Shown: positions 32,862-44,482, counted from the stretch's first letter. The stretch is DNA of 64,000 nucleotides from Orientallactaga sibirica (GCA_036365145.1 JAEOAD010002279.1:3033001-3097000), one strand, 5' to 3'. Numbers and translations are program-made. Notes: a model not told the origin generated them from the letters alone.

Positions 32862-33037
32862 GGGCTGGATGGCTTAGCGGTTAAGGCGCCTGCCTGCAAA
32901 GCCTAAGGACATAGGTTCAGTTCCCCAGATGCACAAGGTGGCGCATGCATCCTGGGGTTTATTTGCAGTGGCTAGAGTGCCCCCTCCTCTCTCTCTCTCT
33001 CTCTCATAAATAAATAAGAAGTAAAATAAGATGTTTA
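32862..33037 (+). mobile_element. tRNA-SINE subtype A, shortened
   Basis: GGGGCTGGATGGCTTAGCGG lacks GAGA. Body deletion after GTTCCCCAGATGCAC. (CT)n and ATAAATAAATAA tail. Confidence 0.92.
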
Positions 33038-33578
33038 AAAAACAGATTGAGCTTGAGCTGGGGTGTGGCACTATTAGGGCTGTGCTTTGGGGGAAGAAAA
33101 CTGCCTGGAAATCGAGTGGTTTAGAAAAGTGTCTCTTTAGAAGTAAGGCTGCAAACGAGAGGCTTAGGAGTAAGTGACTGTCTTCTCCCAAGACTGTTTT
33201 CCCCCAAGTATCTCCAGCCGCACCAGTAACACCCTTTTTTTCCTAAACAACTTGTCATTTACATGAGTGGCGGACACTCGACCCTCCAACAATACTACGA
33301 ACTGGCTTGGCCCTTCCTTGTGCTGTGAACTGTCCAAATACACAGGCAGGGGGGTTACAAGAACTTCTGGATCTCCGGGACCCCCAGCTAGGAGTCTACC
33401 CCGTGGCAGTCAGTGCTTGCTAACTGAATGCAAGTTGCCAGGCCAAACAAATCAATGCATGAATGGCAATGGGATACAGCCGAGTGATTGACTCTTCCTG
33501 TCCCCTCCCTACCAGGCACAACGGTGGCTGGGTTAATGGGGGAAAGTTGCTCTTTCATTCTTTCATTGGTCATTCAAC
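33038..33578. other. Unique DNA
   Basis: No feature recognised beyond short chance frames. Confidence 0.4.
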
Positions 33579-33592
33579 TCTGATTGCTTTTA

Positions 33593-33801
33593 TTTTACTT
33601 TTTTTTTATTTATTTTTATTTTTTATTTTATTTTTTTATTTTATTTTATTTTATTTTATTTTTTTCGAGGTAGGGTCTCACTCTAGCTCAGGCTGACCTG
33701 GAATTCACTATGTAGTCTCAGGGTGGCCTCAAACTCATGGCGATCCTCCTACCTCTGCCTCCCCAGTGCTGGGATGAAAGGTGTGTGCCACCACACCTGG
33801 C
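33593..33801 (-). mobile_element. B1 SINE with perfect TSD
   Basis: A (TTTTA)n tail of about 70 nt precedes the body. TSD TCTGATTGCTTTTA at 33579-33592 and 33803-33816. Confidence 0.97.
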
Positions 33802-34008
33802 TTCTGATTGCTTTTAAATGTAGAGGGGTTACCACTCAAACAGGAAATGGGGAGGCCACTGTCATCCTGGGTGACCCTGAAAGCGTGCCCAGGACACCAT
33901 CCTCTCCATCTTCTGGTTGTTCTTGGCTCTACCACACAAAAGCCCATCGTGCAGAGATGGGACAGATTCCTGACCCGGAAGACAGCTGATTGAAATTCAC
34001 ACCATTCA

Positions 34009-34220
34009 GGCCTGGAGAGATGGCTTAGTGGTGAAGAGCTTGCCTGTGACACCTAAGGACCCTGGTTCGAGGCTCATTTCCCCAGGACCCACAAGAGCCA
34101 GATGCACAAAAGGTGGAGTATGCATCTGGAGCTCGTTTGCAGTGGCTGGAGGCCCCAGTGTGCCCATTCTCACTCTCTTTCTCTGTCTCTGTTTCTAATA
34201 AATAAATATATTTTTTTAAA
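34009..34220 (+). mobile_element. tRNA-SINE subtype A'
   Basis: B box interrupted as GGTTCGAGGCTCATTTCC. Tail AATAAATAAATA. Confidence 0.93.
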
Positions 34221-35204
34221 TGTACTCACATCAGAGTTTCTAGGGGCTAAGCTAAATCATTAGTGCCCATGGCACATGCCTGGGACCCAGAATATCCAGT
34301 CCTGGAACTCCTTTCCCTGGGCCCCAGAGTCCTTTACAATGCTCATATTACGACAAGAAAAATTCTGCTGGAGGTCCATGTGGGAGCTGGAAGTTTGCTG
34401 GAAGAATTTCAGAGCTAGGTGGGTTGCAGAGAAGATAACAAGGGGCGCTAGGGAGCTCCCCAGTTTCTCATCTCCTGTATGGCCTGCTTTTGAAGGATTT
34501 ATTCGTGTCTTCAAGGGCCCATGAACTGTTTCGGTTCCTGTACAGCACACAGCCCATTCTCCTTCATGCCAAGCAGAGCTGTATCGCACGGGCCCAGCTT
34601 TTGCTTCCTCTTGATTGGGTCAGAGCAAGAAGCAAAGACACGGTTTTGGCAGCTTTATGGACCGCTTCTCCAGTTGCTGACACAGCCGCCTGACGGATGG
34701 TCTGCCACGTTGTTGCCTCTTGGGCCATGGCTCTGAGACTCCAACAGTGTTCTCTCAGGCCATGTGTTCTGGCTTCCTTTTTTATTTTTATTTTTTTTAT
34801 AAGTAACTTTGTGTTAACCCATGAATCACTGAGTAGCCACATTGGAAAGAACGTCCAAGGCCATCTGGTCTACCTCCTCTACCTCCTCCGATGGGAAAAA
34901 CTCAAGTTAATGTGAAAATTAAGTATTAACAATCACAACATTCAGTAGGATAAAATATGTCAACACTGAGGACTCGTGAAAGAAAAATGAATGTTTATGT
35001 GGCACCGACTTCATGCCAGAGACTTTACATACTCTGCTCTGCTCGCACATCCGAAATGTGGAGCACAGATCAGAATATGTGTCACACTGACTAGATTATG
35101 TCAGCTGGAACCATGCTGCTCCTGAGCTGAGTAGCCCTTTTGTTGTTCGTGAGAGGCTTTCAGACAGCACAGGCTGGCTTTGAACTCTTATGTAGCTGGT
35201 AGCT
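34221..35204. other. Unique block with faint MIR-like pieces
   Basis: 34845-34912 (CCATCTGGTCTACCTCC, GATGGGAAAAACTCAAG) and 34990-35060 (TTCATGCCAGAGACTTTACATAC) read like diverged MIR/L2 sequence. Minus and plus frames of 67-109 codons at 34260-34840 have no domain. Confidence 0.4.
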
Positions 35205-35565
35205 ACATGTAGCAGACAGCTTCGGGTTCGCTGAGATGAACTTCCAGACCACGCACAGTGCTGGAGGAAGGGATACCTATAGAAGCTTACAGATCCAGGG
35301 GAAGTTCCATTATAGCAGAAGAAGCTGGACCAAACACAGAGAGAAAAAGCCACAAGCCAAAAGCCACACAGCACAGCATACCTCAGGAACTCCAGCTAGG
35401 CACACTCTGCATAGCTTTAGATTGAAATCTCAAACCCACCACCACACCTTCAGGTCTGCCCAGTGACACCGCCTTCAGCCAGGTGGCTGCAGATGCAAAC
35501 TGCAAACTAATAAAACACTGAGTATATTGGGGGCCATCAATTCAAATTACCACACTAATTAAGAC
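35205..35565 (-). mobile_element. MaLR-like LTR, minus strand (tentative)
   Basis: AAGCTTACAGATCCAGGGG, AAGCCACAAGCCAAAAGCC and GGGGGCCATCAATTCAAATTACCACAC follow the reverse complement of MaLR LTRs (poly-A side first). Weakly conserved. Confidence 0.4.
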
Positions 35566-35589
35566 ATGGAAGTTCTGCTCCTCTCGCCT

Positions 35590-35640
35590 CTACCTCCCAA
35601 AGGTGGGATTACAGACAAGTGCCTTTATGCCTGCTTCCTG
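35590..35640 (-). mobile_element. Old B1 fragment
   Basis: CCTCTACCTCCCAAAGGTGGGATTACAGACAAGTGCC. Confidence 0.6.
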
Positions 35641-35860
35641 GTAGCTTTCTTAAGATGGATGACAACCTTCTGAGGAGGTTGTGGCTCCAGTAGATTGGGG
35701 ACCACCCTTCACCTGAGAGAGAATGGCCAAGAGAGAAACAAGCATCACTTTCAATCCGTGCCACTGTCATATACATCAGGTGACTTTCATTGCGTCACAA
35801 ATCATCCCAAGTCTTACGGGCATAAAACAGTAGGCACAGGCTGCCACTTAAAAGTCAGCT

Positions 35861-36092
35861 GGGGACTGGAGAGATGGCTCAGCGGTTAAGGCGCTTGCCT
35901 GCAAACCCTAAGGACCCATGTTCCCTCTCCAGATCCCATGTGAGCCAGACACACAAAGCTGAGGCAAGCACAAGGTCTCACATGCCCACCAGGTGGCGCA
36001 AGCATCTGGAGTTCAATTACAGTGGCTGAGGCCCTGGCATGCCAATTCTCTCTCTCTCTATCTCTCTTTCTCTTTCTCTCTCTCATAAAAAA
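35861..36092 (+). mobile_element. tRNA-SINE subtype C
   Basis: Complete. The B box is lost by small deletion (CATGTTCCCTCTCCAG). Confidence 0.94.
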
Positions 36093-36261
36093 GTTGACAA
36101 AAGCAATTGCTTCTGCTTCTCTGTTGCCAAAATGAGTCCCAAGGCGAATGCAGATGAGCAGTGGAGAGAAGCTGGTCCAATCTCTCAACAAAGAAGGTGA
36201 GAAAATTTGTGGCTAATTTGGCAACAGATTGAAACCTGTAACTTAAAAAGTTACCCAGTGG

Positions 36262-36522
36262 CGGCCTGGAGAGATGGCTTAGGGGTTAAGGTGCCTGCCT
36301 GCTAAGCCTAAGAACCCGGTTCCAATCTCCAGGTCCCACGTTTAGCCAGATGCAAAGTGGCGCAAGGGCGCAATGCCGCACTTGACCACAAGGGGGCGAA
36401 CGCATCTGGATTTTGTTCTCAGCAGCTGAGACACTGCTGGCATGCCCATCTCTGTCTTCCTCTCTCTCTCTCCCTCTCTGTCTCTCTCTCTCTCTCTCTG
36501 TCTCTCTCCAAAAAAAAATAAT
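36262..36522 (+). mobile_element. tRNA-SINE subtype B with perfect TSD
   Basis: TSD AAGTTACCCAGTGG at 36248-36261 and 36523-36536. Single (not duplicated) B-box segment. Confidence 0.97.
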
Positions 36523-36699
36523 AAGTTACCCAGTGGGGGGTTAGCTCTCCCAGAGAACAGAGCTTAGGATCCCACCAGAAAGCGCTGTGACCTACAATTT
36601 CCCCAGGATGTGTCACCCTCACAGCTGCCTAAAGACAATGGAACGTAGAAAGGAATGCGGGATGGTTGTGTGTAAGCAGCTATCACATTCAACGTCCTT

Positions 36700-36903
36700 T
36701 TGTGTGTGGGGGGGTGAGAATTGGTGCTCCAGGGGCTCCTGCCAGTGCAAGCAAACCCCAGACGGGTGCCCCCCTTGTGCGCATGTGCGACATTACACGC
36801 TTGCATCACTGTGCATCTGGCTTACGTGGGAACTGGAGAGTTGAACATGAGTCCTTGGGTTACTCAGGCAAGCGCCTTACCCGCAAAGCCAGCTCTCCAG
36901 CCC
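36700..36903 (-). mobile_element. tRNA-SINE subtype C, diverged
   Basis: CCCCTTGTGCGCATGTGCGACATTACACGCTTGC is C-like. No A-rich tail remains; a G7 run sits at the left edge. Confidence 0.88.
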
Positions 36904-36945
36904 TAGATGTCCTTTTTATCTTAGAGCCTAGACAGGGTTGTGGGG

Positions 36946-37305
36946 TGCTTTGATTCAAGTGTCCCCCATAAATGTAGGTGTTCTGAATGCTGGGTTCCCA
37001 TGCATTGGATGGAGATCTGGGGATTAAAGCCTCCTGGAGGCAGTGTATTGTTGGGGATGGGCTCATGGGTACTACAGTCAGCGTCCTCTTAGCAGTGTTT
37101 GGCACACTCTCCTGTTCCTGTTGTCCACCCAATGTTGGCCAGGAGGTGATGTCCACCCTCTTCTCATGCCATCATCCCCCCCCCCGCCATCATGGAGCTT
37201 CCCCTTGTGTCCATAAGCCAAAACAAACCTTTTTTTTTTTTTTTCTTGCAAGCTGCTCTTGTTCGGGTGATTTCTGCCAGCCACGCGGACGTGACTGTGA
37301 CAGGT
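36946..37305 (+). mobile_element. MaLR-like LTR
   Basis: GATTCAAGTGTCCCCCATAAATG, CCATCATGGAGCTTCCCC, AAGCCAAAACAAACC, CGGGTGATTTCTGCCAGC and GTGACTGTGACAG keep the order of MaLR LTRs, including the CCAAAACAAACC poly-A signal region. Confidence 0.6.
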
Positions 37306-37401
37306 TGGAAAGAGAGTGATCAGATGCTCCACTCCACACAAAAAAGGGACGAGCTCTCTTTCCTTTATGCATCAGAGTGGGAATGTGTGACGAATAAAGA
37401 G

Positions 37402-37543
37402 CCAGACAGAGAGAATGGGCATGCCAGGACCTCCAGCCACTGCAAACGAACTCCAGACTCATGAGCCCCCTTGTGCATCTGGCTTACGTGGGTCCTGGCT
37501 TTGCAGGCAAACGTCTTAACCTCTAAGCCATCTCTCCAGCCCC
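37402..37543 (-). mobile_element. tRNA-SINE subtype A lacking B box and tail
   Basis: GTGGGTCCTGGCTTTGCAGGC removes the B-box segment. The A-rich tail is also absent. Confidence 0.92.
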
Positions 37544-37818
37544 ACATCCATACCATTTTTAAAGGACTCACTCATACGCCACCTTCTCCAGGCACCCAGG
37601 TTAAGATCCTTTCCCTTGTCCCTCTGGTAGGAAACGTCTCCTGCGCCACCCCTCATCCCCACTATTGGAAAGCTCCTACAGAATTTCACTACACACTGTA
37701 GGTTCCCCATACACCATGACTGCTTGTCCGCTATGCCTTAAAAGTCTGTTGAATTGTATGACTGCACGGTCCACAGTCCAGCCTTGTCATTGCTATTGAC
37801 ATAGGAGACAAAATTTTT

Positions 37819-37980
37819 GTTTGTTTGTTTGTTTGTTTGTTTTTCAAGGTAGGGTCTCACTCTGGTCCAGGCTGACCTGGAATTCACTCTGTAGTCTCAG
37901 GGTGGCCTTGAACTCACGGCGATCCTCCTACCTCTGCCTCCCGAGTGCTGGGATTAAAGGTGTGCGCCACCACGCCCGGC
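37819..37980 (-). mobile_element. B1 SINE with TSD
   Basis: (GTTT)n tail. TSD TAGGAGACAAAATTTTT (37802-37818) against TAGGAGACGAAATTTTT (37981-37997). Confidence 0.97.
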
Positions 37981-38544
37981 TAGGAGACGAAATTTTTAAA
38001 AATTAAATTAAATTAAAAACAAGGCAAAAATGAAACCATCTCTAAGCTTCCTATGCTCAGGTGCTCATTCACTATTGTTCATTCTGGGCAGAGAGCCTGG
38101 CCAAAGGGCACTGTGTGTTTAACATCCCAAGAAACTTCTGTGCAAGTCACAACCAATCATTTTGCGCCCCTCGTGTACTTGGCTTCGACGTCTGAAATGC
38201 GTCGCGATGGCTTTGGTAGGGATCAGGAGTTTGTCAAGCTTGGTTACAGCTCTTCTTGGAAAATAAAAAGAGAGGGGGAAAAAAAAAGTAGGCAAAGACT
38301 GGTGTGTTAATAATTTACATTTTTATCCAAATAAGATGTTCCATGAAATGTGGAGGGCTGCTTGAAGTGACACATTTCTGGCAGCTGATTGTCCCCAGAA
38401 AAGATAAAAGACGGGTGAGAAGAGGGTCTTTTGTAGGTGCTCTCGCCACTTCGGAACCGAGCCACTTTGGTGTCCAATTCTCAGAAGAATGGGGATGGGT
38501 ATTGCGATTTTCTGAAGGGCAAACACAGAGGTCTTCCCATACAC

Positions 38545-38548
<4 letters not shown>

Positions 38549-38602
<54 letters not shown>
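38549..38602 (+). repeat. (TG)27 microsatellite
   Basis: Uninterrupted TG units followed by G7. Confidence 0.98.
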
Positions 38603-38604
<2 letters not shown>

Positions 38605-39239
38605 GGGGTAGCTGATAATTTCTAGAATGTGTCCATTGTTTTCCAACCTCAGAAGCATTTCCCATCTGTTCTCACAACTCGGTGGAGGAGATAAGGCTAC
38701 AGATGAACAAGAAGTGCTTGTAGCTAAAACTCACAGTGTAATTTCATTTTTCATTGTCTTTTCTTTCTTTCTTTCTTTTTGAAGAACCTTAGCGTGACGT
38801 GTACTTTCTTTTCCACGACCTTTGATTCTTCCTCCAAGATGGAAAGGCTGACTTGGAAAAATAACGCTTGCCCCACCAAGGCCGTCTAATCCAAAGGAAA
38901 TCATCCAAGATGCTAGAACAAAGGGAGAGAGATAAAGGCTTTAAGGAAAAGCAAAGAAACATGTCTGGCCCCAGATTTTTTGTCTGGGTTCAACTATGAC
39001 CCATTGCCTGTGAGAAAAGTCGCTTCAACTAATCTGAATGATATTTTCCTCCCTCTTGTCCCCATAATATTTTAACATTACATTTAAATTTTGTGACGTA
39101 TATATTACGTGTTTATAAAGAGCCTGTACTATATGGAGTTGTGTCTCCATCAATATTGTCAGCCCCTTGCTTATTAGCTTCCTAGCATCACAATTCTTCA
39201 TTTTTTTTTCCCTTTCTTTCTCTCCTTACTGGGTGGCCC

Positions 39240-39420
39240 CACCTAGAATACCAGCCCCATGAGAACAGGACCCATGTTAGGTTTGTTTACCAGCTAACAC
39301 CTCACCCAAGAGACTAGAAACTCAGCGCTCCACCGGCCCAGGATGTGGCACATAGTTGTTGCTTCATCCGGTCCTCTGTAGACCCAGGATGTGGCACACA
39401 GCTGGTACTTAGCACAGAGC
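39240..39420 (+). mobile_element. L2-like 3' fragment (tentative), with a short internal repeat
   Basis: CCCCATGAGAACAGGACCC then ATGTGGCACATAGTTGTTGC resembles the L2 3' end. CCCAGGATGTGGCACA occurs twice, about 51 nt apart. Confidence 0.45.
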
Positions 39421-39695
39421 TTACTCCTCGGTAGATCTACTATTTGGATATGGCAGGTGCTCAGCACAAAATACCATTCATTCCTCAGCCATGAAGATGA
39501 GACCGTCTGCTTTTTAAACTAGCACTCAAAAGCACGCCTGAAGTCTAGGTTCATTTCCATGGTGCAACCGTCACCTGAGCTTTGCGTTAAGGTTGCCTGC
39601 GCTTGCTGAGCCGATGGCAAATGTAACCATTTCATGTTCTATTTTGTTGTGGGCTTGCGCGGATCCCAGGAGGCAGAAGGCTACCTCAAGCAGCA

Positions 39696-39773
39696 GTGGG
39701 TCCTGGAGAATTGAACCAGGGTCCTTAGGCTTCACAAGCATGCGCCTTAACCGCTAAGCCATCTTTCGAGCCC
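39696..39773 (-). mobile_element. tRNA-SINE head fragment
   Basis: Only GTGGGTCCTGGAGAATTGAACC to CCATCTTTCGAGCCCC remains. Confidence 0.9.
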
Positions 39774-39938
39774 CATACTTACCCTCACTTTTGAGAATCC
39801 ACTTCACACCGACAGGTATGGGCTCGTGGGCTATGGCATTAGACATATCTGAGCGGGGATCACAGATGAGCCATCCCCTACCTGGACATTGAGCTCCCTT
39901 GAACATTAACTTCTTTAAGTATGAAAATGGAAATGTGG

Positions 39939-40150
39939 GGGCTGGAGAGATGGCTTAGCGGTTAAGGCATTTGTCTGCAAAGCCAAAGGATCGCGGTTCA
40001 ATTCTCCAGGACCCACATAAGCCAGATGCACAAGGGAGCGCACGCATCTGGAGTTTGTTTGCAGTGGCTGGAGGCCCTGATGCACCCATTCTCTCTCTCT
40101 CTCTCTCTTTCTCTCTCTCAAATACATAAATAAAATATATTTTTTAAAAA
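39939..40150 (+). mobile_element. tRNA-SINE subtype A
   Basis: Complete. ATGGAAATGT precedes it and recurs at about 40179, leaving about 28 nt between tail and repeat. Confidence 0.94.
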
Positions 40151-40177
40151 TGATTGGATTCAACAACCTTTAAAAAA

Positions 40178-40530
40178 CATGGAAATGTAGTACCCGGTTT
40201 CTAGGACTGCCTGTAATTTCTATGTGGTTTTAGACAGCTAAATGTATTTATTTATTAGGTAAGGCCTTGAACTTTCATCTAGAGTGTAGAGTTGATGATA
40301 TCACCCATATGCACAAACATACACACACCCTTCACCATGGCCGCCCATCAGTCCCACAGCTGCAAAATAGATCACAGCCTTGTTTTCGCCCTGTGCTCCT
40401 TGCTACACGGAACCAACTCTGAGTTGTCCAGCTGGTTTCCACCAAGGCCTCACGGCACCAGTGTGGTATTTCCAAACCTCAGGACCCCAAGTCACATGCG
40501 CTCTGGAGGAGATCAAGCCTGAAGGCCGCC
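40178..40530. other. Unique DNA
   Basis: No feature. A T9(GTT)6 tract follows at 40532-40560. Confidence 0.4.
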
Positions 40531-40639
40531 ATGTTTTTTTTTTGTTGTTGTTGTTGTTGTCAGCGAAAGTAACTGGAAACTCATTAGCTGGAGAAGCACA
40601 GTGTTCTCACAGACAAATGTGTCCTTAATCAAAACATGA

Positions 40640-40858
40640 GGGCTGGAGAGATGGTTTAGCTTTTAAGGCGTTTGCCTGCAAAGCCAGAGGATCCCTGGTT
40701 CGATTCTCCAGGTCCCACGTAAGCCAGCTGCACAAGGGGCACGTGCATCTGGAGTTCGTTTGCAGTGGCTAGAGGCCCTGGCGTGACCATTCTCTCTCTG
40801 TCCGCCTCACTTCTCTCTCTCTCTGCTTGCAAATAAATAAATAAAATTTTTAAAAAAT
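40640..40858 (+). mobile_element. tRNA-SINE subtype A
   Basis: Complete, with canonical GGTTCGATTC. A-box region mutated to GGTTTAGCTTTTAAGG. Confidence 0.95.
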
Positions 40859-40876
40859 TTTTAATGTGAGAAAGGG

Positions 40877-41042
40877 GGCTAGAGAGATGGCTTAGCAGTT
40901 AAGGCGCTTACCCGCGAAGCCTAAGGATCCATGTTCGACTCTCCAGATCCCACATCAGCCAGACTCACAAGGTGATACAAATGCACAAGGTCGCACATGC
41001 CCACTAGGTGGCGCAAGTGTCTGGAGCTCGATTGCAGTGGCG
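40877..41042 (+). mobile_element. tRNA-SINE subtype C without tail but with perfect TSD
   Basis: The body stops at GATTGCAGTGGC, with no pyrimidine tract or A tail, yet TGTGAGAAAGGG occurs exactly at both ends (40865-40876 and 41043-41054). Confidence 0.94.
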
Positions 41043-41054
41043 TGTGAGAAAGGG

Positions 41055-41369
41055 AATGCAAGAATACTGTAAGGATGGTCTTCTAGTCCAACCCTCTCTA
41101 CTTACAAATGGAAAACAGGCAGAGAAAGAGGAAGGAACTGGTCATCGGTCCACCATGTCACCAGTTTCCAGTTACAACTGGAACCAGCTGGAGTCAGGGC
41201 TCAAGCTCAGCCCACCATCATGCTAGGCCAGGAAGGTTCTAGGTAGGTGGCTCTGGCTAGGGGCAGAGTTGTTGAGACCGTCTGTCCCCAGCACACCCTG
41301 CTTGCAACACCTCCTCCTTCCTCTCGTTCTTTAATAGAAAGCACGTTGTTTGTCTGCTGTGGCTTTTTA
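41055..41369. other. Unique DNA with a possible MIR piece
   Basis: TCTTCTAGTCCAACCCTCTC and CAAATGGAAAACAGGCAGAG (41082-41130) look MIR-like. Confidence 0.4.
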
Positions 41370-41606
41370 ACTTTTATTTTTAGAGAGAGCAAGAGAGATA
41401 GATAGAGAGAGAGAGAGAGGGTTGGCACGCCAGGGCCTCAGCCACTGCAAGGGCACTCCAGACTCTTGCGCCACCTAGTGGGCATGTGTGACCTTGCGCT
41501 TGCCTCACCTTTGTGCGTCTGGCTTACGTGGGATCTGGAGAATTGAACATGGGTCTTTAGGCTTTGTAGGCAAGCGCCTTAACTGCTAAGCCATCTCTCC
41601 AGCCCC
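41370..41606 (-). mobile_element. tRNA-SINE subtype C
   Basis: Complete, with a clear GCGCCACCTAGTGGGCATG and CTTGCGCTTGCCTCACC. Confidence 0.95.
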
Positions 41607-41622
41607 TTTTCCCCCTAATTTT

Positions 41623-41854
41623 AATTTTATTTTTATTTTTTAATTAATTTATTTATTTGCAAGCAGAGAGAGAGAGAGAGATAGAAGAGAGGCAGACACA
41701 GAGAGAATGGGCATGCCAGAGCCTCTAGCCACTGCAAAAAACTCCAGATGCATGTGCTCTTTGTGCATCTGGCTTACGTGGGTCCTGGAGAATCAAACTG
41801 GGATCCTTTGGCTTCACAGGCAAATGTCTTAACAGCTAAGCCATTTCTCCAACA
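41623..41854 (-). mobile_element. tRNA-SINE subtype A with TSD
   Basis: CCCTAATTTT at 41613-41622 and 41855-41864. It sits between two minus-strand C copies. Confidence 0.94.
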
Positions 41855-41865
41855 CCCTAATTTTT

Positions 41866-42074
41866 ACTTTTTAGAAAGAGAGAGAAAGAATTAGCACTCC
41901 AAGGCCTCAGCCACTGCAATCAAACACCAGACGCTTGTGCCACCTAGTGGGCATGTGCGACCTTGCGCTTGCCTCACCTTTTGTGTGTCTGGCTTATGTA
42001 GGATCTGGAGAGTCAAACATGAGTCCTTAGGCTTCACAGGCATGTGCCTTAACCACTAAGTCATCTCTACACTC
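41866..42074 (-). mobile_element. tRNA-SINE subtype C
   Basis: Complete apart from a mutated head (CTAAGTCATCTCTACACTC). No T-rich tail at left, because the upstream copy inserted there. Confidence 0.93.
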
Positions 42075-42484
42075 TACAGTCCTGCCATGGCTTTTAACTG
42101 GAATATATATATTTTAACTGGAATATATATATTTGTGGCAGGGTACCTCATCCATCTTATCCCTCTGTGCTTCACTAGGTCGTGGGCAGTACCAAACACT
42201 CAAACAGATGTTTGAAAGGGAAGAAATGAGATAGCAAGCAGGAAGGAGGCAGGGAAGGAAGAAGACACCCTACTTTGGCAACCTGCACCTCTAATTCCAT
42301 TTTGGAATCAACTCACCTGACAACCAGCCCTCAGATGTACACAGCCTTCCACTGGTCACCCGTCTTGATGCCTGAATTGTCTCAACAGCCCAAGGGCACA
42401 CAGAGATGGGATATTTACAAGCACTCTCATGAGCGAATCTTCTCCAGAGATGGGCAAGTGCTAATACTTGTGAGCCTGGCTCTC
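42075..42484. other. Unique DNA
   Basis: Starts with a direct repeat TTTTAACTGGAATATATATA (two copies, 42091-42131). No gene. Confidence 0.4.
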
Positions 42485-42498
42485 TGGAGTTCTATTTT

Positions 42499-42742
42499 AT
42501 TTTTTTAAAAAAATTTTTTTATTTATTTATTTGAGAGAGTGAGAAAGGGAAAGAGGCAGACATACACACACAAACAGAAAGAGAGAGAGAATGGGCACAC
42601 CAGGGCCTCCAGCCACTGCAAACGAACTCCAGACGCGTGTGCCACCTTGTGCATCTGGCTAACGTGAGTCTTGGAGAATCGAACTGGGGTCCTTAGGCTT
42701 TGCAGGCAAATGCCTTAACTGCTAAGCCATCTCTCCAGCCCC
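42499..42742 (-). mobile_element. tRNA-SINE subtype A with TSD
   Basis: TSD GGAGTTCTATTTT at 42485-42497 and 42743-42755. Confidence 0.96.
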
Positions 42743-42755
42743 GGAGTTCTATTTT

Positions 42756-44202
42756 CATTTCTCTCTCCCCCAAATGCAAGAGATGACAAAGCATGGGAGG
42801 GCTGGTAGTGGGACTTTGACCAAAAGGAAAGTACTTGCTTTTACGTTCTCCCCTCCAAAAAAGGGCAGCACCCGCCGCCATGTTTTCAAGGAGCTCTTGA
42901 GGCAGAACAGGCGCCCAGAGCTGTGCAGTTTGAAATGCCAAGGGGTCTCCTGGCGCCCTTCCTTGCTCCCTCCCTCCCATGCCTGCAGAAATGCACACAG
43001 GAGTGCCCACAATGTCCTGTGAGGTCACCTCGGCTCATGCTGGCCGTGTGTCACAGGTCCAAGGCCACAACAAGCAGGTGTTGGATCAAGAGCCTGGGCC
43101 TGCCCTGTGAGTATTCTTAAGTAACCCCGGCAATTAGAACTTCCACTTGGAGCTGATCAAACCTGAGTATTGTTTAGGAAACATGAGGCGGTTAACCCTC
43201 TAGACCCACCCCCCCAGATGAGGACTGTTCCTGCCCCCCACCCCCAGGCTCTGGGGTTCCAGCACCCCAGCGGCTCTCTGGAGCATCTGGAGTCCCTCCT
43301 TCCCCTCAGTCTTTGGAGCTGCACTGGTGATGAGCCATGGAGCACAGCCAGAGTGTTTTCAGAGCTGTTAGCTATTATGTCCTGAAAAAAAATAATAATA
43401 AATTGCGCTGTGGTCCGGCTTCTATCTCTCTGTGCAACTGGAGAGCTAAAAATACCAGCTCCTTCTAGGGAGCCCACCATGTCAGAGTGGCCACCAACAG
43501 GAGGGTCCCTGGCCCTGGAGACCCCACTTACTTTGAATTGCCTACTCAGCACCAGCTGAAGGGCCTACTGGCTCCGGTGCCTCTGACATCTTTGTGGGCC
43601 GCCCACAGCGTTCTTGGCAGAGAAGTCTGCAACACCCAGCCGTGGCTGGCCCACTCCTTCAGCCACCATCTCTGTTTGTTATTCCAAATGATAAGCAGAC
43701 TGTCCTGAGGACTTCAAAGCCACAAGCAACGTGGTTGTCTATGGGCAGGAACGCTGCCAATGTTTATTTCTTAGAGCAGCAAACAGCAAAGTCACCCTGG
43801 CTTTCTTCAGCCCTCCCTCCCCTCCACTTCTCTTTTCTTCTCTCTTTTCCTTCCCTCGCCTCTCCTCTTTTCTCTTCCTCCCATCTTCTCCTTCCTTTCT
43901 CCTTCCATCCCATCTCCTCCTTTTTTTCTCATCTCCTTCTCTCTTTGCCTCTTTCTCTCTCTCTGTCTTCCCTTCCACACCTCTCTCTACCTTCTTTTAA
44001 TCTTTTCTTCTCAGACTCTGTTTCACTCACACTACCCCACTTTGTCCCTTTTCTTTTCCCTGGGCCAGCTCTATAGCAAACAAGCAGATAGATTGTGAAC
44101 TCCCAGTTTAAGCCCTTCTCCATGGGGATGCCGTGTAAGGACCATTCCTGAACATTTTGTCTGGAGTCACAAGTTTCATGGAGATTTGAAAAGCCAGCCT
44201 TG
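42756..44202. other. Unique block, GC-richer at left, pyrimidine-rich at right
   Basis: 43800-44075 is a CT-rich tract that produces long Ser/Pro/Leu-rich frames, which are composition artefacts. Frames of 65-131 codons at 42774-43708 overlap on both strands without domains. No gene called. Confidence 0.45.
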
Positions 44203-44430
44203 GGCTGGGGAGATGGTTAAGTGCTTAGAGGTGAAGCTTAAGGACCCCGATTCGAGCCTCGATCCCCAGGACCCACCTAAGCCAGATGCACAAGGTGGTG
44301 CGTCTGGAGTTCTTTTGCAGTGGCTGGAGGCCCTGGGGCACCCATTCTCTCTCTTAATCTACCTCTTTCTCTCTCTCTCTGCCTCTTTCTCTATCTCTCT
44401 GCCTCTTTCTCTATCTCTCATAAAGAAACA
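44203..44430 (+). mobile_element. tRNA-SINE subtype A', diverged
   Basis: GATTCGAGCCTCGATCCCC in the B box. CTGCCTCTTTCTCTATCTCT is repeated in the pyrimidine part. Confidence 0.9.
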
Positions 44431-44438
44431 AAGAAACA

Positions 44439-44482
<44 letters not shown>

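Larger units (their letters stand above)
37998..39695. other. Longest unique block of the window
   Basis: About 1.7 kb free of recent SINEs, interrupted by a (GT)n and an L2-like piece. No coding frame of credible length outside the microsatellite. Candidate for conserved non-coding sequence. Confidence 0.45.

Noticed and set aside
32072..32899. Overlapping frames of 128-167 codons on both strands
   Set aside because: They include flanking SINE sequence and overlap one another, as chance frames in GC-moderate DNA do.
43594..44076. 160-codon Ser/Pro/Leu-rich frame
   Set aside because: Most of it is a CT-rich low-complexity tract.
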